A stretch of DNA of 64,000 nucleotides from Parelaphostrongylus tenuis (GCA_019055375.1 JAHQIW010006211.1:1-64000), one strand, 5' to 3'; positions 43,438-56,151 are shown, counted from the stretch's first letter. Notes: generated by a model not told the origin, from the sequence alone. Made by a program: numbers and translations.

Positions 43438-43925
43438 ATGGCCACTCAACGAAGCCTTTATTGCAAGTTGGTGCTGTACGAGTACGAATTGAGAGGCGAT
43501 GCGCAGACTGTCTTCGAGAACATCAACCATGGAATAGCTCAAGGACTTGTGTCCCAAGTGATCAACGTTTCTGCTCTTTGCCGAATTTGCTGCCGGCAAC
43601 ACCAATTTGAAGGACCAGGACGTCCATGCGAATCTAATCGAGAGGCCGTCATCGATGCACTTTGCGAGGATCCGACTTTGACTATCGAAGAGTTGGCCGA
43701 CAATTTTGGTGATGCGACAATCATCAGAATATTGCAGACAGTAGGCAAGAAGTGGAAGAAGGGTCTATGGATTCTACACGAGCTCACTCAAGTTCTAGTG
43801 TCAAAACTCATGAGAAGACCTAATTTATTGCATGGGAGTGTTGAGGGAGAGAATCGCACCAGAGCCTTGCTTCTGACACCACTTACTAACCACTGCGCTA
43901 TCCTTCTCTCCAACGGCATTAAATA
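43438..43925 (+). pseudogene. Mariner-family transposase, N-terminal remnant
   Basis: A 208-codon plus-strand frame begins at 43300; the recognisable part starts at MATQRSLYCKLVLYEYELRG (43438). It matches mariner/SETMAR-type first helix-turn-helix regions, then GPGRPCE and a second region ELADNFGDATIIRILQTVGK ending WILHELTQ (about 43790). The part between (about residues 85-105) is out of register, suggesting compensating frameshifts, and the DDE catalytic two-thirds is absent. The last 25 codons run into a tRNA-like module. It cannot encode an active transposase. Confidence 0.8.
43846..43918 (-). repeat. tRNA-like module (SINE head)
   Basis: The minus strand starts GGAGAGAAGGATAGCGCAGTGG (A box ATAGCGCAGTGG) and ends GGTGCGATTCTC. 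It abuts the end of the mariner remnant. Confidence 0.6.
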
Positions 43926-44446
43926 ATTCAATAAAAGAGTGAAATAAGATGGAGCAGATCACAGAGATTGCATTCACACCTATCGCGAAAATCCAAATCA
44001 TGCAATAATCACAACTATCACATGTCTAGAAAGCACCTTCTGAACAGGAAACATGTGTCCATTTCAAGAAAACACATAGCGTTATCATATTCAATGAATA
44101 TTTATTATCATATTTTGATCAGTCAAAACGGTTAAAAAAATCTTCAGAGACTACAGTAATTGCGTGATTTTATTGTTATTGGACTTTGTACAGCTCTATG
44201 ATCCTTAGCGAAACCTTGTGACATGTGTGATAAGAGCGTTATTAATAGCGTATCAGCGACTATATTGGTTCTGCTATAACTGGGGCTACGATCATTTGAT
44301 AAAAATTCCTTCGACAGATAGTACAAAGCATGAAGTTATCGCAAAATTGAAGACCAGATTTTGTCTCTAGTTCTTGGAGAACTTCACAGGATATTAGCCT
44401 TATTTCTCCAAGAATCAGATTCCAAGAGTGATAATGAGATCTCACC

Positions 44447-44612
44447 CGTACTACCTGTCGATTCGCTGATTGTCGAGTGACTTGACAGACAGCAGTGTAA
44501 CATCCATTTGACCCTATCGCATGCAACAGTTTCCCAGTGAGTCTATCTCGTCCCAAAAATTGGTTCAGCATCATATGTTTCTTCTAAACCTTTCTGTGAG
44601 TCGATAAATCCA
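44447..44612 (-). mobile_element. RTE 3'-end fragment
   Basis: Matches the 3' end of copy C word for word with drift: ACCTGTCGATTCGCTGATTG, TCGAGTGACTTGACAGACAG, GACCCTATCGCATGCAACAG, TTCAGCATCATATGTTTCTT. Extreme 5' truncation to about 165 bp. Confidence 0.8.
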
Positions 44613-45235
44613 TCGCGCCAGTGATATTCTTTTGTTTCTAGCTTCCTGATCATGAGATTTGTGCTCTTCAATAATTTAAAAGATAGCATGGCAGCTGCAA
44701 ACGTCGTCGATGCATCGGCCATCATTGACATAACATCTTGTCCTGCCTGCTGTGCGAAACTCTGTTGTTCTCAGTGCCATTTGTCCAGTATTTCCGCCTT
44801 GGAGAAAAGAGCGAAGTGAAAAAATATACGAAGCAGTCGATTTTTGCTCTAATCAATGAAGCTTAGTTTGATAGGAGACATGTTATCGATTTCGTATGCA
44901 CTGAAATCAAACCAGAAAGCCGTGGGCGTGAGAAGGATTTGTTGACTTGTCCAGAATCCTAGCTTCTAAGGGCTCTTAAAATATTCTTCTATACGCTTTT
45001 TCGTAAACGTATAGGTTTAATTTTTCAGTTAAAAATCAATACAAATTTACGTAACCAAGCAAAATTCATAGAAGAAACTGTATTTGTTAGAGGAATATTT
45101 CGATTTTCTTATTCGAATGATTTAGCGAGCACAAAGGTTGCGAGTGATTTGCTTAGATTTCGCAGCTATGATGAGGTCAATTGCCTCAAACGAACTACGA
45201 ATGTAAATAAAAAGTGTTACTGAATAAGCAGTGTT
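44613..45235. other. Intergenic; no gene seen
   Basis: AT-rich, with no supported exon chain or repeat family that I recognise. Confidence 0.45.
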
Positions 45236-45548
45236 CTACACTTGATTGCTCTTGGCTGGTTTCGCCAGTATATCATATTTTTCGTTTCGATAATTTCACT
45301 TGCTAGACAGTGTAAAATGTTCGTTGTCGCCTACTCTTAATATAGGGGACGACTGAGCGCTCCGAGAGGATTGGCTACAGACGAAGGCTACCGCCCGACT
45401 GATTAGACCGTCAAGTTCGTAACAACGTGTATCGGCTCTATAAGTCAGCCCATTTAACAGACCACATGACATGTTGGCTCAAATAATAATTACGATATAT
45501 GTTGAAATTGAGCGTGGACTTAAGAAAACACTCGAAACGAAAGGTGTA
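45236..45548. mobile_element. Inverted-repeat (MITE-like) element, copy 3
   Basis: Shares GTGTAAAATGTTCGTTGTCG, CGTGTATCGGCTCTATAAGT and the terminal GACTTAAGAAAACACTCGAA with copies 1 and 2. The last of these is the inverse of the left end of copy 1. The left terminus is missing or decayed. Confidence 0.65.
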
Positions 45549-45774
45549 ATATGTTATGAAAATTATAAGGTTAATGTACAAAAGTTAAAGTACAATTCGT
45601 TGATTAAGCAGCTATACAGTCAAGAATGTTAGTGATCTTCAGTATTTGAAACCTCATGCGGGAGTATGACTCGATAGGCTTGGAACATAAGCTCAACTCT
45701 CGCCTGAAGTCATTCCTGGACATATATTTCCAACACCGTAACGTAGCTATGCAAGCATTAGAATAAAGAACTCA

Positions 45775-48070
45775 TGAATGAGCAGCTGTTTGAGTTTATC
45801 ATGCTGAAAAAGACTTCCATTTGGAGACAATATTGTCCCATCCTAACGTAGTTCGTGCATGGTAAGCCAAAGGACGCTCAACCAGTATCGCTGTTGTTCA
45901 AAAACCTTCTGCTTGAGATCGGACCACTGTCTCCTCCGCGCAAAGAAAATGTTGCCAAACCACAATGAAATAAGCGTTAGTCAGGTGATACGTAAGTTCT
46001 TGAACACCTTCACATTGACGCTCTGAAAGATAAGCGTGCGAAAATCATTAGGAATATTTATTTCTTGAAAATACATCAGCTGAATTATCAACGTGGAAAC
46101 ATATGATTAGCAGGCAAGTTCAAATTCATGCCTGAGCATGAAGAAATCTGGCAAAGGCGATAAATAAAGAAAAGCTGCAGTAATGGTAGAAGCAGTGAGG
46201 CTGAAAAGAATAATTGTACGTTTGCCAGAATTTCACTAACAACAAGACCACGATGATAGTCTTCCGACCTCAGACGACAGTTACGGCTTCCAGAAAGGCA
46301 ATAGAAGAAGTCTTTTACGACTCTCTCTGCGATCACTTTAACAGCCACGCCCTCTTCCTCTTCATCAAATTAGATAGGAAAAATCAGTCGTCTCAGCACT
46401 TGTTCGTCCCGAAATTCAACATTCTAACTCGCTAGCAAAGTATCTCACATAATTCAAACCAGATAGAAAATGAACCGAGCGTCTTAAAAAGTGCGCCACC
46501 TCATTAGTACATTGATTGAACTCTTCACATTTCAACTGTCAGAATGCAAGTCTCCCAATCAGTGTATGATATGAAGATCGCTTCGCTGTACGAGAAGGCA
46601 GACCTGCACGAATTCAGGATCTATCATTATTATGAGCTACATTCAACTGAAGAGTTTTTTCGACAGGGCACAGTCTGAGAGCAATTACAAAAATGTCGAA
46701 ATACGAGTTAAACAAGGACCCTCAAAATGGCCTCGAACACGCGATAACACTCTCCAAGGAGAAGGATTATTGGGTTTGAATGAATGATTTGTAAGGCCTT
46801 AAATGACCTGCCTATCGAATCTTTATTTATCTTAGTTTATAAGCTTACAAAAGGTGATTGCAAGTCATATTCATAAGCATGTTGTTGAAGCCATAGTCTA
46901 TCAATAGGATACTAAAGAGAACAAGTGTCCACAGTTGAAGCATTGAAACAAACATTCATACTCAGATGTCTCCGTATCTATAAGATGCTCAGCTGTTACT
47001 TGTTCAATTCAGTCCACTCATGGCCACTGATTTAACTTCATGTCGATAAAATTAGCTCTCAGATTGTTCAAAAAACCTTTCCTTGATTATACAGGCTTAA
47101 TACTTCCTGTTTTAAAAGCCTAGAGGTCTTGGTAAAGATAATTCAAGACCGAAAGCAGTTTCACGTCATGATTCAGGAAGATAAAACCTTCAAGCGGTTG
47201 CCCAGCACATACATAAATGATCAGAATGGTGTGTTCAAAGTTCACCCAAAGTTCATAGTTCGTTCGTGAACCGCTTTGTGACATTTTCATCACTTAGAAA
47301 GATCTGTATAGTTAGGACAAAGATTGTCATAGAATCTATGAAATATTTGCAGTTTTCCATGCCAACTTCATATTGCCAAGAGGTATTTCTATAACATCAA
47401 CATCAATCAGAAGATGTGAATGTTAGCTGGCTTCGGCAACGCATATGGAAAAATTGGCTTTCGTCTGAATCTCACGACTGCGATGTTAATGAGAAGCCGA
47501 TTCATTTTCAATGTCTCATTCACGCCAAATGATACAAATTTCAAATCCCGCAGCTATATAAGAACTTGGGTAGTAGAGAAGTCAGCATAATGAAGGTATA
47601 TGCATCAAAGTTCAATAGAAGGAAACGAGGCACTTGAGGAGATTTCAAAATATGAAAACATAATCAAGCAGGAAGAAGATATTTGACTCCATGCTCTCTT
47701 GTTCAATAAATCTCCTATCCTGACATCTGCGTCGGAAATGATCACTCAGTTTTGCTGAACCCGTACTAGAGGGCGATACGAGGGTATTTTGTCTTATGCA
47801 AACAAGAAGGTGAATCGCACTCTTCAAGCTTCCTAAACGATGACAAATAGGGACATCGATGTATACGGCAAATATCCAAATTAGTCATATCAGAGCGGCT
47901 AATATGCCTAAATGCGAACTGGTTGACAAGAGCCTTTGGCGCTTGTTTCACTCAGGATGTATAATGCATAGCAGGAAAAGCACTGGTAAGATGGAAATGA
48001 TCAGGGTTCTTTGAAGTTTTGAAAGAGACATATGATGTTCAATGAGTCCCAAGAGCTAGCAAAATACACA
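45775..48070 (+). mobile_element. RTE copy E, strongly decayed, 5'-truncated
   Basis: Order matches copies B and C throughout: GCAGCTGTTTGAGTTTATCA (about 45780), AGTATCGCTGTTGTTCAAAA (about 45882), TCACTAACAACAAGACCACG (about 46233), GGCAGACCTGCACGAATTCA (about 46597), ACGCATATGGAAAAATTGGC (about 47439) and AGAGACATATGATGTTCAAT (about 48025). Some segments are missing and no frame longer than about 85 codons survives. It is clearly older than copy C. Confidence 0.75.
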
Positions 48071-48469
48071 CTGATAGTCTTGCTACATTCGATAATTACT
48101 GAGAGGATAAGTGGTGCACGAGAATGTTCCCATAGCTTACGTCTGCATTTATCCTCTGCTTATGAATGTTATTGCATGGCAGACTTATGGATAGCGAATA
48201 GCGACATGTCAAAAATAATGGCCAATTGTCCCAGCAAAGTTTTCAGTGTAGTATATAAATGACAACAGTAATGAAACAACGCCATACGCTTCTACGGTTT
48301 GGTATCGAGCGTGAAACCAACTGAATCTTCCAATTTTGCAACAACTCGAAAAAACGACTTTTTCCAAGCCTTGTCATATTAATAGTATAAAACTGTGAAA
48401 ACGAGAAGAATAGCTTAAGAACTAATCTTTCTTATGCTTCACGAGATGGTATTTTTTTCCCTATCGATT

Positions 48470-48655
48470 GTACTTCTTTTCGGTCAATAAATATTCTTGG
48501 TTGCTTGTAGGTGACATTCTGAATAACACGCCTTCTCCAGAGCCGGAGGGCAGTCCCTGGACAAGATCACACGGCTCTGAAGAAAGCGTATTTGCCCAAA
48601 CGTCAGCCATAAGCAGCCAAGAATACCTATCGACCGAAAAGAAGGATAATCGATC
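48470..48655. repeat. Foldback palindrome, about 75-bp arms
   Basis: The left arm reads CTTCTTTTCGGTCAATAAAT, ATTCTTGGTTGCTTGTAGGT and CAGAGCCG. The right arm, reverse-complemented, reads CTTCTTTTCGGTCGATAGGT, ATTCTTGGCTGCTTATGGCT and CAGAGCCG. Open frames on both strands here (48468-48755 plus, 48461-48838 minus) mirror each other and are by-products of the palindrome. Confidence 0.85.
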
Positions 48656-48839
48656 GGGAAAAGTTACCAACCTCGTGAAGCTTAAAATAAAGATTAGCTC
48701 TTGTGCTATTTTTCGCATTTTCACAGTAAACCTTCCAATTGTCAGGGCTTCATAGACTAACGATGAATCCATATACAAACAAACAATACATGGAAGCTGG
48801 TTTAGTTTGATATTGCTTGAGGAATGTGTAAAGGACAAT

Positions 48840-51830
48840 CATCAATAACCGAGATACATCGAAGACCTTAACGAAAATGATCGGGTCAACGATCATTGCA
48901 GTCACTTAACAAAACAGCTATACAGTTCGTGAAACTTGGTTTGAAGCATAGTAATGGAAAGTACATTTTCAGAAGCAATTGGTAGAAAAACAATCTGACA
49001 AAGAACTGAATTCTGAGGCAGTACTGTGACTAATATCGACACAAATAGCATGCTTCCGTTCTATTTATTATTTATCATGATCTTATTTTCTGCTTCATAA
49101 GATTTATGGAGCTCATATTACCTTAGAATATATTCGGCCACAAAAGTATAAATCAATGGTGGCTTCTTTAGTAAATTGAATTTCAACTCAATCTAATAAA
49201 TCTATTTGTCAATCTGCTCACATAATTTTTCCAAAAATAAAAAATATATCGCATAAATTCAAATAGCTGTAGATGTTAGTATGTAAAAGTGTATAAAAAA
49301 CCAGTTAATACGTGAGGAAATGGTGGACTCATTGATGTTAGTCGCATCCATTGAAACTGCCCAAAGATAAAGTGTGTCAAGCCAAAAGAATGGGGTTATT
49401 GGAATTGACGTAAAAATCAAGACACACGTAGCCGAACGTCATGGTCACTGATTCACGCAATCAAGTTACATCGATTTCGTTTCGTGTTGACTGATAACGT
49501 CGAAATATACAATGAAATGAAGCCACCCATCATAAATGTGTGGCCAAAAATTCGATTTGATACGAAGAAGGTGTTAATGAAACTTAAGCTAAATCAATAT
49601 AACCAATCTAAAGCAAATTAAAGAAACTGTTTCTTGCTCTGCAATAACAAAGAAGTCCTCTCCAACGCCAATTTGCACGCATTCGCAAAAGTTGCAGATT
49701 ACATCGGGTCTCTTCGATAAGAAATGAAGAGTAAGAAAACCAATCTAAACTGACAGCATAAAAAACAGGAGCCTGATTGTACTTGGAAGAAGATGTCACG
49801 AAATGTTAGTGGGGCTCTGATTATTGTATCCATCCATTTCACATATCGTGAACATTTACTAATTTCTAACATTTTGTCTGGTCGTCATTCGCCATGACTT
49901 TCTGCGCAACAAGACCATCACTCTCTTAAACTCGAATTTCATCACAATTGTAGGTGATGAAGACGAATTAGACACATTTATTTGTTGAAGAATGAAATTT
50001 GCACAGCAAGAGTGATTTATAAAAGGCTTTTGCGTCGTAATCTTTAATTCCATCTTGGTAAAACAATGAATGTATCAGCACAGTATCAGGAAAATTCCGA
50101 ATTAGAGGCAAAGAAGATGACACATTAAGGGTAATAATCTAAACATTCACCCAGTTATGGCGGACCGTTCATCTCTTCATCCAGAAAGTTCAAATCACAT
50201 AGTTATCGCTCGTAGAACAAGAAAATCTAATTCTGGGTCGGACTTCCGCTCAACAATAATGCGCAGTGTTGTATGGTATCAGCAAATAATTGTAAAAAGA
50301 TTTGAGATAAAACATCAGATCAAGTGTCAGAGGCATCCTAAAAACTTCTCTGAGAAAATTCATGAAAATTCTCTTCAACGCGATGCTACGTTATCATCTG
50401 TGAACAAGAAAAAAAAATGACCACACTTGTGATATAAACTGATAACTGAGTAGTCATGATTCATAACTTACGTCTTGCATTCTCTTTCGTAGCATACGTT
50501 TCACGGTTCAAAGTCTGTACAGAAAAGAAGCCATTAGAGTATCCCACCTATAATGCCGACTTGTCATAATATCATAAACGTAATACGAGAGATACAGCCC
50601 CACAACAAGGCATCATTATAGTCAACTTCGTTGAGTAAAGAGAGACAAACTACACACACCCGCTCACAATCCATATATGAGTTTACTTTGAGGAACAAAG
50701 GAAAGATTGCCAAGTAGTGAAGGACTACAGCGGTATCTTAGTGAAGAACTCATCTGTGACGTCACCGCAACTATCGCTCAAAATTTTGTTAAACATGCGC
50801 TATATTCACGATAGCCTTACGCGCATATTAAGAACATTGATCACACTGCAAGCAACTGAATAATAGACAATCCGACATGGGACTTTGCTGTGTGGTTTAT
50901 ATTTGAAGGGTCATAGAAACCAGCAAGGAACACCAGTTGCTGGTTGTTCAAACCTTCCTTATTAGGAAAATGCAGTAGGTGATATTGAAGTGATTACAAT
51001 TCTCTCAGTGGTTCTCGATTAAAGATAGAATGGTCATCAGCAACTTATGTGAAGTGTTGTTCCTAATAATGTATTCCTAACAGCGAGTTGATAATGCCGA
51101 GTACTGTTCTCCGCTCACTATCGTGAAGCCAAGGGTTCCAATGTGTAAACGAAAGAGTAGAAATGGCATGCGCTCAATTGTCAGCTGATTTAGTAGCTAA
51201 TGTAGAATTCCTAAAACCAACTATCTATTGACCCGGCATTCTGTGTTAATTCACAGTTTCCTCCTTTGTAAGTCGAACGTGGGGTTGTTATACAATCAAC
51301 TGCATCACTCTTTATCAATTTTTTGATCCGTCTTAAGGTTTCTTGTCAATGTGTAGTGTCGTTGGGCCTTTGAAATAGTTTTAAGCTCTACGTCCCCCAA
51401 TAATGTGGCCAAACCGCAGTGTAGAGTATGCGATGAAAAACAATACAATTCCTTTAAGCAATCAGTATTATCAGCAACCGTCTTGCATGATCGAGCGTTG
51501 CGAAATGTGCCTACTCAGACGACCGGTCTTCCACTGAGGAAGATCCAAATGGACCAATAACGAAGGCAATGATCACAGCGAGGATGAAGTGGGCAATGGC
51601 GTCGAATCATTAGCTTCGAGAAAGACAAAAATCGAAATGTCAACCGATTGAATCGTTCTTCTTCAATCTTGTGTTAATGATCAAAAAATAAAATATAATC
51701 CACTGTTTTCTTGATGAGCAGGCACGATGCTATTTAACAACAAGGTCTCTTCGTTACGGTATAGTATTAGCGGACGCTTTGGCGGTTTTGTCTTTTTCGG
51801 ATCCCAGAAAGATTAAATTAGAACGCAGTT
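48840..51830. other. Intergenic; no supportable gene in 3 kb
   Basis: Short frames only. The longest plus frame (50157-50420, 87 codons, ending in a lysine run) has no motif, signal or splice context. No repeat family was recognised. Confidence 0.4.
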
Positions 51831-51834
51831 AAAG

Positions 51835-52134
51835 CTAAAGGATGAAGGATAAAGCTATCGGCGTTGATCAATCCCTGAGGGATGCGCCATGCATTCGACT
51901 TCAATTTTTGACTTCGTCTGAGGTGATTGAATGCATGTCCGGCCTTTACAATGACTCGCGGTAGCCTCCCGCTGAACCGAGTCAGTGCTGCTTATCCTCC
52001 CAGACAAGTCTGAGACCTGTCTGGTACCAATTTACCGACCCTGGAGGGATGGATGGCTTGGTGAGCCATGAGCGCGAGATCGAACCATTGACCTCGCGTG
52101 CGACGCAGGGCACCTCTAACCACTCCACAACGCA
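51835..52134 (-). repeat. tRNA-derived SINE, copy 3 of 3
   Basis: It is nearly the same as copy 1 over CGGCGTTGATCAATCCCTGA, GGGATGCGCCATGCATTCGA, CTTATCCTCCCAGACAAGTC and GAGCCATGAGCGCGAGATCG, but keeps the 21-bp TTCAATTTTTGACTTCGTCT segment. The tRNA-like head is at the high-coordinate end. It is the longest copy. Confidence 0.85.
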
Positions 52135-52531
52135 GTTATTATCTCCAAATACGTGAAAACTATTTTATGATTTTAATTACACGGCTCGCATCATTTTTAC
52201 ATAAAGATTTTCCTCCATAGACATCAGACACAAAGTCATGGGACATGCTTAACTTAAAGCGTTTTTTTTTCATTGTGGGATAGAGTAACATCGCTCATCT
52301 ATCGCCTCATCAATGTTAGTATACCCACTGATCATTCAGGCGTTAGCAAAATCTTTATTCATCCATGTCGCGTATCAGAATTATTCAGCGGGCTCAGTAC
52401 GCTCATTAAACGCGAAGAATATTTTGTTTTCCATGCAGAATCGTAAAGAACCACTAAATCACCAGAGCATTTTTTCATTATTTATCCATGGCATCAACTG
52501 TTTTTGAAACCTCGCTGTAACATTCTAAATA

Positions 52532-52562
52532 ATGTTATTATTATTATTATTATTATTATTTC
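52532..52562 (+). repeat. (TTA)n microsatellite
   Basis: About ten TTA units between AATAATG and TCAACTG. Confidence 0.9.
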
Positions 52563-54060
52563 AACTGTTTATTACAAGGTTTTCAAAGAATCGATGCCAT
52601 GCATCAATTTTGGATACCAACCGTAAAACGTAAAACGCCATACTGCCGGCCGCACCAGCCTAGCAACATGTTCAGTATCCCTTATCACATGGGCATAATT
52701 CATTTTCTGAGGTGTAGAATAACGAAGGAAAAGGTGTATAGTGATTAATGAGAGGTCTTCGTGGCCTCATGGGTTTTACAGATTGTTTCACAAGTGACTT
52801 GTGACTTCTCTATATCTGCTTAGTAGTGTAACTAGATCGTCTATCACCACCATTGTTCATCAGCAGTATCGTTCGTTTCAGATTCCAAGAAACTTATCTT
52901 GCCAAAAGCTTCAACGGAAGCGATCAAATTTTCATTTTCTGTTTAATATGCACAAATTAGTAGATTTTTCTTCCTAAGCCATACGCGAGGTTGTTATTAG
53001 TAAGATTATTCGATAAGCTGACGTTTTAGCGGGTTCGCCTTCCGCAGCCTGGAAAGATCAGGTTGCCCACAACTCAGTCAATCGAGCACCTCAATTACTC
53101 CAACAACAGGGATCGCCGAACAAAAATTTTAATACATCAAGCATAAAACAACCTTCAACCTACTCACCGCTTTTTTTGTCTTCCACTTTGTTGTCTAAGT
53201 GGCGATCAATTGGAACTCTCACATCATAATAACAGTCTTATACTGTGCCGTATCACGTGTAACACGAGGTATTCCTCAACCGCTTCAGGTTCGGATTGAT
53301 GGAGTTCATCCGGATGCCTCCAAAATCTTGCGCTCTTAGGTTTCATGTTCCTGTGTAAGCATTGTGACTTCTATTTCAAATCGACCCTGTTAAGCTTCTA
53401 GGTCCTATACGGCCTTAGTGGTTATATGATTTGAAGTTACGCTTCCTGTGTAAGTGCTCTCTATATAGACACAGAGTGGCTTAGCTGTTTCTCCGTTTCC
53501 CGTTAGTTGCCACACGATTCGCAAGAGATTAGGGACGCTATATGTACTCGTGCGATCGCCGTCTTTACCGTTGGGGCATATTAGGCACTCTTGCGTTGTA
53601 CACAGACGGCCATTTAAAGTTGTGCTTGGAATCAACGACCACGTGTGAAATGCTCGACACTAACAACGATTGCGCTACATGTGTTCTCTCTCTGTCTTTG
53701 GAAATTTATATTACTTTTTCCAGGACATCAGAAGGCCGAATCCAACTTGTTATTTACCGTGTCAATAATGAACAGATTTTTCAGATGAATGTGTGCTCTA
53801 AGTTAGACTTTCAGTTACTCAAAAAACTCTAACATTTGGCTTTCTGAGCGGAAACGCAATCAGCGAAGACGTTATTTTCAGAGTGGTGGGAAAATTCAAT
53901 ATGCACATGTGGGAATTTTTGATATCAGGTTGCCAACGATCACTAATCATAGGGCATGTAGAATGCTCGAATACAGCGTCATTGTGGTGCAACCTTATGT
54001 TACAGGTTGAAAAGAAAGTTTCCATCGTTTGACGAAACATTCAAAATCTATGCATCTACT
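52563..54060. other. Intergenic with ambiguous coding-like stretch at 53.5-53.8 kb
   Basis: Around 53518-53640 three frames are open, including one entered from a TTTCCCGTTAG acceptor and one on the minus strand. Around 53729-53830 a plus frame follows a TTTTTCCAG acceptor and ends in LKKL. No combination joins in phase convincingly, so no gene is called. Confidence 0.35.
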
Positions 54061-54069
54061 TAGAGAACA

Positions 54070-54605
54070 GACAACTACAAATTTTCTTCAAAATACAAAC
54101 CATCATTATCCACCACTTTTTGCCATCGATCCGCCAGATTTCGAATGTGATTGAAGTACCACTCCTTCGGCTCTGAATCAAGGATCTTGACATGCTTCTT
54201 CAGCTTCATCGAAATATTCAGATCGGCGACCTTTCAAAAAGTGTTGCATTGGTTGGAAAAGGTCGTAATCAGATGGAGCAACGTCCAGACTATAGGGGGA
54301 TGCGGTTATACTTCCTCCAATTCCTCAAACTTTATCTGGTCTTTTTGGCTCTGTATGGTTATGCGTTGTCTTGCACAAAGCGCGCTTTCGCCGAACAAGT
54401 TCTGAGTAATTATCGACCAATTTGTCGTAAACACGGTTCAGCTGCTTGCAGTAAAGATCGGCGTCGATGGATTTTCTATTCGGAACAAGTTCAAAATGCA
54501 AAATCCCTTCAAAATTCCACCAAACTCAAATTATGACCTTTTTGCTAATTCGATCTTGACGCGGTAGGGATGGCGGTATGCACCAACAAACGTTTATGTT
54601 CCCTG
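54070..54605 (-). pseudogene. Mariner-family transposase, C-terminal remnant
   Basis: Pieces in three frames on the minus strand follow mariner order: a FELVPNRKSIDADLY segment (about 54450-54495), LYCKQLNRVYDKLVDNYSEL (about 54405-54460), SLDVAPSDYDLFQPMQHFLK (about 54225-54290; APSDYHLF is the family's third catalytic Asp motif), and WYFNHIRNLADRWQKVVDN (about 54105-54165). Frameshifts lie between them and stops near the 5' end. The family's HDNARPH motif is not intact. It is dead and not the partner of the N-terminal scrap at 43.4 kb, which is 10 kb away on the other strand. Confidence 0.8.
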
Positions 54606-55635
54606 AACAATTCCATTCTGCAGCAGATATAGACATATTATATATCAATAGATGGGCAAGAAGTAAACCTTTCAAATGATATGGAAATCACACATGATTC
54701 ATGCGGAAAAAACGACATTCCCATCCAAAGATAGAAATTTTCTTTCCAACCTTCTAGTAATTATCGATACAATCGTATAAAAACAGGTATTTTGAGAACA
54801 CTTTAGGCGAGCATATTATTAAAAACATGTAAGGCTGCATAGGAATGAATGTAACGTTAGATCTCTTGCAAAGAAATAAGTGCATAACAATATGATGTTA
54901 TTGAACATTGATAGTATAGTCGAACATTTCGAGCTTTTCAATCATATCACGCTGAAAGATGAGAAAGTCGAGTCTTATTAAATGATGATTAATAATTCTA
55001 ATAACTAGAAGATATAAATAAAAAACATTCTTCAACCTATTTACATATACTATTATCTATCTAATTCATATACAATCAATTTCAATTGATGTCAGCCATG
55101 CTAATGCTAGTGACATGGGAAAGCGGACTTCGCTGCGAAATGACGGTGATGTCTTCTGAAAGAAGGACTTTTTAAAATATAGAATAAATGAAGACATTTT
55201 TTGGAGATTTCTGTTTCAGTTAATACCAAATGCTACCCATAGTAATGCTGCTTCAAAGGACGCTAGTCGATTACGAGTTACAAAGCACCAAAATTCCATG
55301 GTAACCGTCTGTATGCCATTGAAACCCATACGAACCTTCGTACTCGTCCACATCATTTGATACCACATGGCAGAGCAGTTACATTAGCTTTTTTTAGAGG
55401 AACCTAAAAACATAATAGTATATGAGCAATGCTGGATGAAGAAAACAAAACTTAATGTAATCAAAGTGTACTCGGACTATGAAGGAACATTCATTAGTGG
55501 CGCACTGGTAAAAGATAGTCAGTAATGCACATGTGCTCGCTTTTCGAACGCGCACATTGTTCGAAAAGTAAGTAGCAGACTTGTCTGTGAAGACACAAGC
55601 AACGACTCGATAAATCGACGTCTCCAAGGAGTGGT
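54606..55635. other. Intergenic, AT-rich; no gene seen
   Basis: Nothing beyond short frames was found. Confidence 0.45.
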
Positions 55636-55636
55636 T

Positions 55637-55885
55637 CTATAAGTCAGACGTGCACCCAATTGATTTTGCGATATGAATGGATTCAAGTGCATAATTTCTT
55701 AGTGATTGGTCAAGCCCGAATGCTTGATCCCTTGCTTGGATTAGCCTTTTCCAATAAATTTTTCTAACAGGGAGCTCATCAGCAAAATCTATTGTGTGTA
55801 CTAGCTCATTATTCCTGCGAGAAGCAGACACGACGTTGTCAACGAAATGTTTATTGAGTGCGTTACTGACAACAACACCCAATAT
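55637..55885 (-). other. 81-codon open frame overlapping a SINE-like segment
   Basis: The minus-strand frame starts MGVVVSNALNKHFVDNV and ends near CTSDL. Its last third (RDQAFGLDQSLR, about 55690-55745) comes from a stretch resembling the tail region of the 290-bp SINE family (GTTGATCAATCCCTGAG-like), in the plus orientation. So it is probably a repeat-derived chance frame, perhaps in the 3' flank of the copine-like gene. Confidence 0.3.
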
Positions 55886-56151
55886 TGTCCCGAATAGGCT
55901 TTGTAGATAACCTCGTGTCTTCTCATCAAGAATAGCGAGTTACTTGATCGATGTAGACGTAAGTAGTAGGTCCTGGAAGTGCTATGGTCTGATGTATGAT
56001 ACCTGCGACTATAAGTGTACAGTTGATGTTTTCGTGTAAATATAGGTAGGCTAATGGAAAGAAGTTCGTAAGAAATTAATACAATGAACAGGATAATGAT
56101 GTCTGTATGATTTCAGACCTCCAATTTCATAAATTTTGTGTACACGGAAAC

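Noticed and set aside
47645..47951. Two overlapping minus-strand frames of about 60 codons
   Set aside because: They are antisense to decayed RTE copy E, which runs on the plus strand.
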